From Methanobacteriota archaeon (GTDB lineage Archaea > Thermoplasmatota > Poseidoniia > Poseidoniales > Poseidoniaceae): a DNA stretch of 64,000 bases. This document shows positions 61,017 through 64,000 of this stretch, piece after piece. The position numbers and the translations under genes are program-made. Numbering within the stretch: the first letter of the stretch is position 1; every line of letters starts with the position of its first letter. A model generated the notes under the pieces. That model was not told the origin of the DNA. It worked only from the letters and a program-made list of their open reading frames with translations, and made no database searches. The DNA lies in assembly GCA_002720095.2 (NCBI GenBank), contig PBGP02000006.1, forward strand, positions 1-64,000. The letters are read 5' to 3'.

Positions 61017-61304
61017 TTAGTTACTATTTTTTTTCTTGTCACTCTTTAATTCGTGCTCTTCCATGCCAACAATTTCGTAATTGGAAGGGAACAGTGCAAT
61101 TATAATTCCTGCAATAAGGCATACTGTGGCCCATATCCAATTTGCTTTTGTGAACAATTCCAATGAAATTGCTACAAGAAGAAGTCCTCCGAGATTAGAT
61201 GTCCAAACTAGGCTCTTGAAGGTTGAAAGGCTAACACCTTTAGTTTCTCCACTTCTTACCGGTCCGAACTCTCCACCAAAGCGTTGTGCGTCAGTTTTTG
61301 CCAA
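61017..61304 (-). CDS. Small two-helix membrane protein
   Basis: 95 residues with two hydrophobic segments (about 33-49 and 54-73), a Gly-rich basic N-terminus and a charged Lys-rich tail. It starts with TTG at 61304, three bases after AGGTGAT; an earlier TTG at 61319 lies inside the ferredoxin gene. Probably co-transcribed with and working alongside the ferredoxin and the FeS oxidoreductase. Family not recognised. Confidence 0.65.
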   Translation of the reverse strand: MAKTDAQRFGGEFGPVRSGETKGVSLSTFKSLVWTSNLGGLLLVAISLELFTKANWIWATVCLIAGIIIALFPSNYEIVGMEEHELKSDKKKNSN

Positions 61305-61308
61305 TTTA

Positions 61309-61641
61309 TCACCTTTCAATCATCTTAATCGCATCTGTAGGGCAAGATAAGACACAAAGTCTACAACCAGTACAATCCTCTCTTAAAATCTTAGCTTTTC
61401 GATTAGAATGCACTTCAATTAAGGGACTCTTTATCGGTGAATAGAACATTTCAATAGCATTATCATCGCATACTGTGGGACATTGATCACATCCAATGCA
61501 AGCGTCGTCACTTACAAATGCGACCATTGTTTTTCCACCTTTGATGCTCTGTAATTTTTTTCCTTTTGCCTTAGACATTACCATTTCAATTCTAGCCCTC
61601 TCATTAATTAATCTCCTTTCTAATTCTAAACGAGAGGTCAT
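61309..61641 (-). CDS. Two [4Fe-4S] ferredoxin-type protein
   Basis: 110 residues. A charged helical N-terminus of about 35 residues precedes two cluster motifs, CIGCDQCPTVC and CTGCRLCVLSCP. Small ferredoxins of this kind feed electrons to the heterodisulfide-reductase-like oxidoreductase encoded just upstream. CGGTGAA lies three bases before ATG 61641; a GTG at 61650 is part of that site. Confidence 0.9.
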   Translation of the reverse strand: MTSRLELERRLINERARIEMVMSKAKGKKLQSIKGGKTMVAFVSDDACIGCDQCPTVCDDNAIEMFYSPIKSPLIEVHSNRKAKILREDCTGCRLCVLSCPTDAIKMIER

Positions 61642-61656
61642 TTTTTTCACCGATTA

Positions 61657-64000
61657 CTAAGCTTTTATTGATTCAAATGAATTAACTTTCACATTCATGA
61701 GTTCCTTATTTTTCTTTTCATTTATTTGATTAGCTAAGAAAGTTACCACATCAAGAATTTCAAAGTTATGTGTAGGGTCACCTTCAAATTTTAAGCATTC
61801 AAAATGACTTACACATTTCGGACATGAAGTTAACATCACATCTGCACCTGTTGCTTTGACTTCCTCGAATCTCTCTAATCTCAAACTTCTACTATTTTCA
61901 TTACAAGACATCATACTTGAAACTCCACAGCATAAACCATCTTCTCCATGATGTTCCATTTCAACAAGTTCAACACCCTCTACATCTTTAATCAAATTTC
62001 TTGGTTCTTCATAAAGTCCTACCTGTCTTCCGAGTCTGCAAGGATCATGGTAAGTTACGGTAGTTTCTTCATTAGTTTTTAGGTTCATGTCAAAGCCTTT
62101 TTCTATTAAAAATTCCGTGGTATGCATTACTTTAATATCTTCTAGTTCGTAATCTTTCACAAATGTTCTGAAACATTCAGCACAACTACTTACCAGCGTA
62201 TCAATACCACTCTCTTTCAATTTTTTCTCATTGTATGCTTTTAACTTTTCAAAAACTTCCGTCATACCTTGCCATTTTTGATCATGACCACAACATTTCA
62301 AGAAATCTCTACCTAAATAAGTGACATCTTCACCCATTTCTTCAAATAGGGTAAAAGCTGATGAAGTACTTGCACCTAAATTCATAGAACCTTCATTCAC
62401 ATGACTAAATACCATTTCTTGATCAATAAAATCAACGCAACCAGGGTAGTATCCTATGTTTGAATCGATAGGGTATTCATCTACTGAAATGAAGTTTTCA
62501 TCTGCACCATCTTCAATTTCAGCATTTAGTACTGCTCTGAGTATTGTATGAGGAATTTCGGCATCAGGCATTGTTCCAACGGTTAAGGAGCGTCTAATGT
62601 CTACATAAGAATCATAATCTACTAATTGTGGACAAACATTGGTACAAGCTGAGCAAGTTAAACATGTATACATGGGAACTCCATCATCTTCGTTATTCCA
62701 CGTGTTGTAAATAATATTCAGCTTATCTCCAGAATTGAACAATCTTACAGGACAAGCATCATCACAGAGATCACAGCCATAACATTTGTTCATTTCGTAT
62801 TCGTATCCTCTTGCCATGCCTCTTAGAACAACAAAAGTAAGCGCTCCAAAAGTTACAGATGGAATGAATAATGAATAAATTAATTTTGCATCTAGGCTCT
62901 TCGGGTTTTTCTTGAATGATGGATTAACCAATAAACCATAATCAGTATCTTCATTTTCTTCCGAAAGGTCTACTGATTGTCCTTGCATTTCATGTCCATC
63001 ATTGTAAACTAAAAGGGGTTGAAATACAGAGATAGTTGCAGTATAATTTGTATATATTCCAGACCCAGTTCCAATTCCTTCAGGATCGACACTTAATTCC
63101 CAAGTGTAATCTCCAGGAGAAACCGATTTAGAGATTTCAGTCGAGCAATCTGAAGATAATACTTCTACAGAATTTTTATATAAAACAAATGATGATGTGA
63201 CAGTTCCAACATTCCTGATGCTTGTTTTTGCGCTACAGCTCATCTTTAAAGGCACGCTTTCAAGCCCCATGTTTGTGATACTGAGGGAACCTGTTGTCTC
63301 ATTTTCTGAGTTACTAAAACTTTCTAAAATAGAACCTTGTGTATCTACTTTATTTATCCTTAGTTCAGAATTCTGATGTTGATTAGTATCTAGAAAATCA
63401 ATAATATATTCGTTTGTAGGTTGATATAAAGAATTTTTATATTGAGAGCTCGTTTTAGCTGAAATTATTTGACCTTCTAATGCCCATTCGGAATCATACT
63501 CTATTACATAATCAAGAGGTTGATCGTACATTTTTTCTAATGTCTCTATATCATCCATTGCTCCAAATCCTTTTACTTCCCAAAAACCTCTATCGTAATA
63601 GTCAAATGTAGCTACACTGAATATTAGGGCTATTACAAAACCACCTACAATTAAGTTTTTACCTATTTTTGGTGACGTTCTAGCACCAATACTCTTTACC
63701 AAGAACCCTCTTGCAACAAAATAAATTAAAATCCAAATTAGAATTCCGGTAAGAATCCAAGGAATGGCATTGAAAACATCTGCTAACCACGGTTCTCTAA
63801 CTCCACAAATTAATTCTCCATGATCCACATGGCAAGAGTCAGTTCTGTTTTTACCATAGAGGTCTAAGAATATGTTTATTGAAAATACACTGATAAACCA
63901 TACATGCGCAAGATAAATTATTCCAGCAGTTGCAAACCAAGGGTCTTCCACACCTCTTTTAGCAGTACCACCGATAATTGGAGGTAATACTAGAATTCCA
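61657..64000 (-). CDS. Membrane-anchored HdrD/GlpC-like FeS oxidoreductase (partial)
   Basis: At least 780 residues; the frame stays open through position 64000, so the 5' end is outside the window. Hydrophobic segments near the start (about 9-27, 63-85, 98-115 counted from GTG 63951) and one before the FeS part enclose an extracytoplasmic, beta-rich insert of about 250 residues. Then come two 4Fe-4S motifs (CYGCDLCDDACP, CLTCSACTNVCP) and two CCG domains (CCGHDQ, CAECF; CCGVSS, CPKC) as in HdrD and GlpC. It probably takes electrons from a soluble donor to the membrane quinone pool. Reaction unproven. Confidence 0.85.
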   Translation of the reverse strand, partial: GILVLPPIIGGTAKRGVEDPWFATAGIIYLAHVWFISVFSINIFLDLYGKNRTDSCHVDHGELICGVREPWLADVFNAIPWILTGILIWILIYFVARGFLVKSIGARTSPKIGKNLIVGGFVIALIFSVATFDYYDRGFWEVKGFGAMDDIETLEKMYDQPLDYVIEYDSEWALEGQIISAKTSSQYKNSLYQPTNEYIIDFLDTNQHQNSELRINKVDTQGSILESFSNSENETTGSLSITNMGLESVPLKMSCSAKTSIRNVGTVTSSFVLYKNSVEVLSSDCSTEISKSVSPGDYTWELSVDPEGIGTGSGIYTNYTATISVFQPLLVYNDGHEMQGQSVDLSEENEDTDYGLLVNPSFKKNPKSLDAKLIYSLFIPSVTFGALTFVVLRGMARGYEYEMNKCYGCDLCDDACPVRLFNSGDKLNIIYNTWNNEDDGVPMYTCLTCSACTNVCPQLVDYDSYVDIRRSLTVGTMPDAEIPHTILRAVLNAEIEDGADENFISVDEYPIDSNIGYYPGCVDFIDQEMVFSHVNEGSMNLGASTSSAFTLFEEMGEDVTYLGRDFLKCCGHDQKWQGMTEVFEKLKAYNEKKLKESGIDTLVSSCAECFRTFVKDYELEDIKVMHTTEFLIEKGFDMNLKTNEETTVTYHDPCRLGRQVGLYEEPRNLIKDVEGVELVEMEHHGEDGLCCGVSSMMSCNENSRSLRLERFEEVKATGADVMLTSCPKCVSHFECLKFEGDPTHNFEILDVVTFLANQINEKKNKELMNVKVNSFESIKA

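Overview
The window looks like chromosomal DNA from a low-GC marine heterotrophic archaeon, most plausibly a Marine Group II (Poseidoniales, Thermoplasmatota) relative. The support for archaea is an archaeal-type 16S 3' end, aIF2-beta, class I lysyl-tRNA synthetase, the Trm56 tRNA methyltransferase, a GfcR-like HTH/phosphoribosyltransferase regulator, an archaeal type IV pilin and TATA-box promoters. The 16S gene ends in a hairpin and meets a convergent protein gene, so no 23S follows directly; unlinked rRNA genes are typical of Thermoplasmata. Species assignment is inference.

Layout. 1-6.7 kb: 16S end, NAD kinase, MsrB, LysE exporter, YjbQ, hotdog thioesterase, NfeD-like plus flotillin, MOSC protein. 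6.7-12.5 kb: class Ia ribonucleotide reductase (nrdB-nrdA), MDR oxidoreductase, aIF2-beta, GfcR-like regulator. 12.5-21.5 kb: LysRS, zinc-ribbon coiled-coil protein, carA-carB, trm56. 21.5-26.4 kb: folP, TraB protein, thiolase, rhomboid-like protein, and a type IV pilin-like protein with an almost intact eukaryotic-type ubiquitin inside it. 26.4-33 kb: one minus-strand operon lipA-bkdA1-bkdA2-bkdB-lpd-lipB (branched-chain 2-oxoacid dehydrogenase plus lipoate synthesis and attachment). 33-47.8 kb: SDR, EF-hand membrane protein, tRNA-Leu(UAA), and two large surface proteins, the second about 3000 residues with Ca-binding repeats, a transglutaminase fold, Ig-like repeats and a cytoplasmic DUF4129-like tail. 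47.8-52.5 kb: XPD/DinG-like helicase, a short GC-rich structured locus, tandem RHH protein, TerB-like protein, glutamate dehydrogenase. 53-57.7 kb: biotin-dependent acyl-CoA carboxylase genes (pccB, a 60-aa subunit, and a biotin carrier gene that appears to start with CTG) divergent from the B12 subunit of methylmalonyl-CoA mutase and MeaB. 57.7-64 kb: 42-aa membrane peptide, asnB, a GshA-type ligase, ferredoxin and a membrane-anchored FeS oxidoreductase cut by the window end.

Together the genes suggest an aerobic amino-acid and protein degrader: branched-chain 2-oxoacids go to acyl-CoAs and propionyl-CoA, which enters central metabolism through carboxylation and methylmalonyl-CoA mutase; glutamate dehydrogenase and asparagine synthetase handle nitrogen; MsrB, the GshA-like ligase and oxygen-dependent RNR fit an oxic surface-ocean life.

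The standout is the ubiquitin-in-pilin fusion (25606-26382): 72 of 74 ubiquitin residues match the human protein from memory, the GG tail is replaced by SS, and the insert is bracketed by an in-frame 8-bp direct repeat. A second pattern is gene-expression grammar: genes inside operons carry a GGTGAT-like Shine-Dalgarno exactly three bases before the start codon, while several first genes have a TATA box about 25-30 bases before the start. This grammar reveals the biotin carrier gene with its CTG start.
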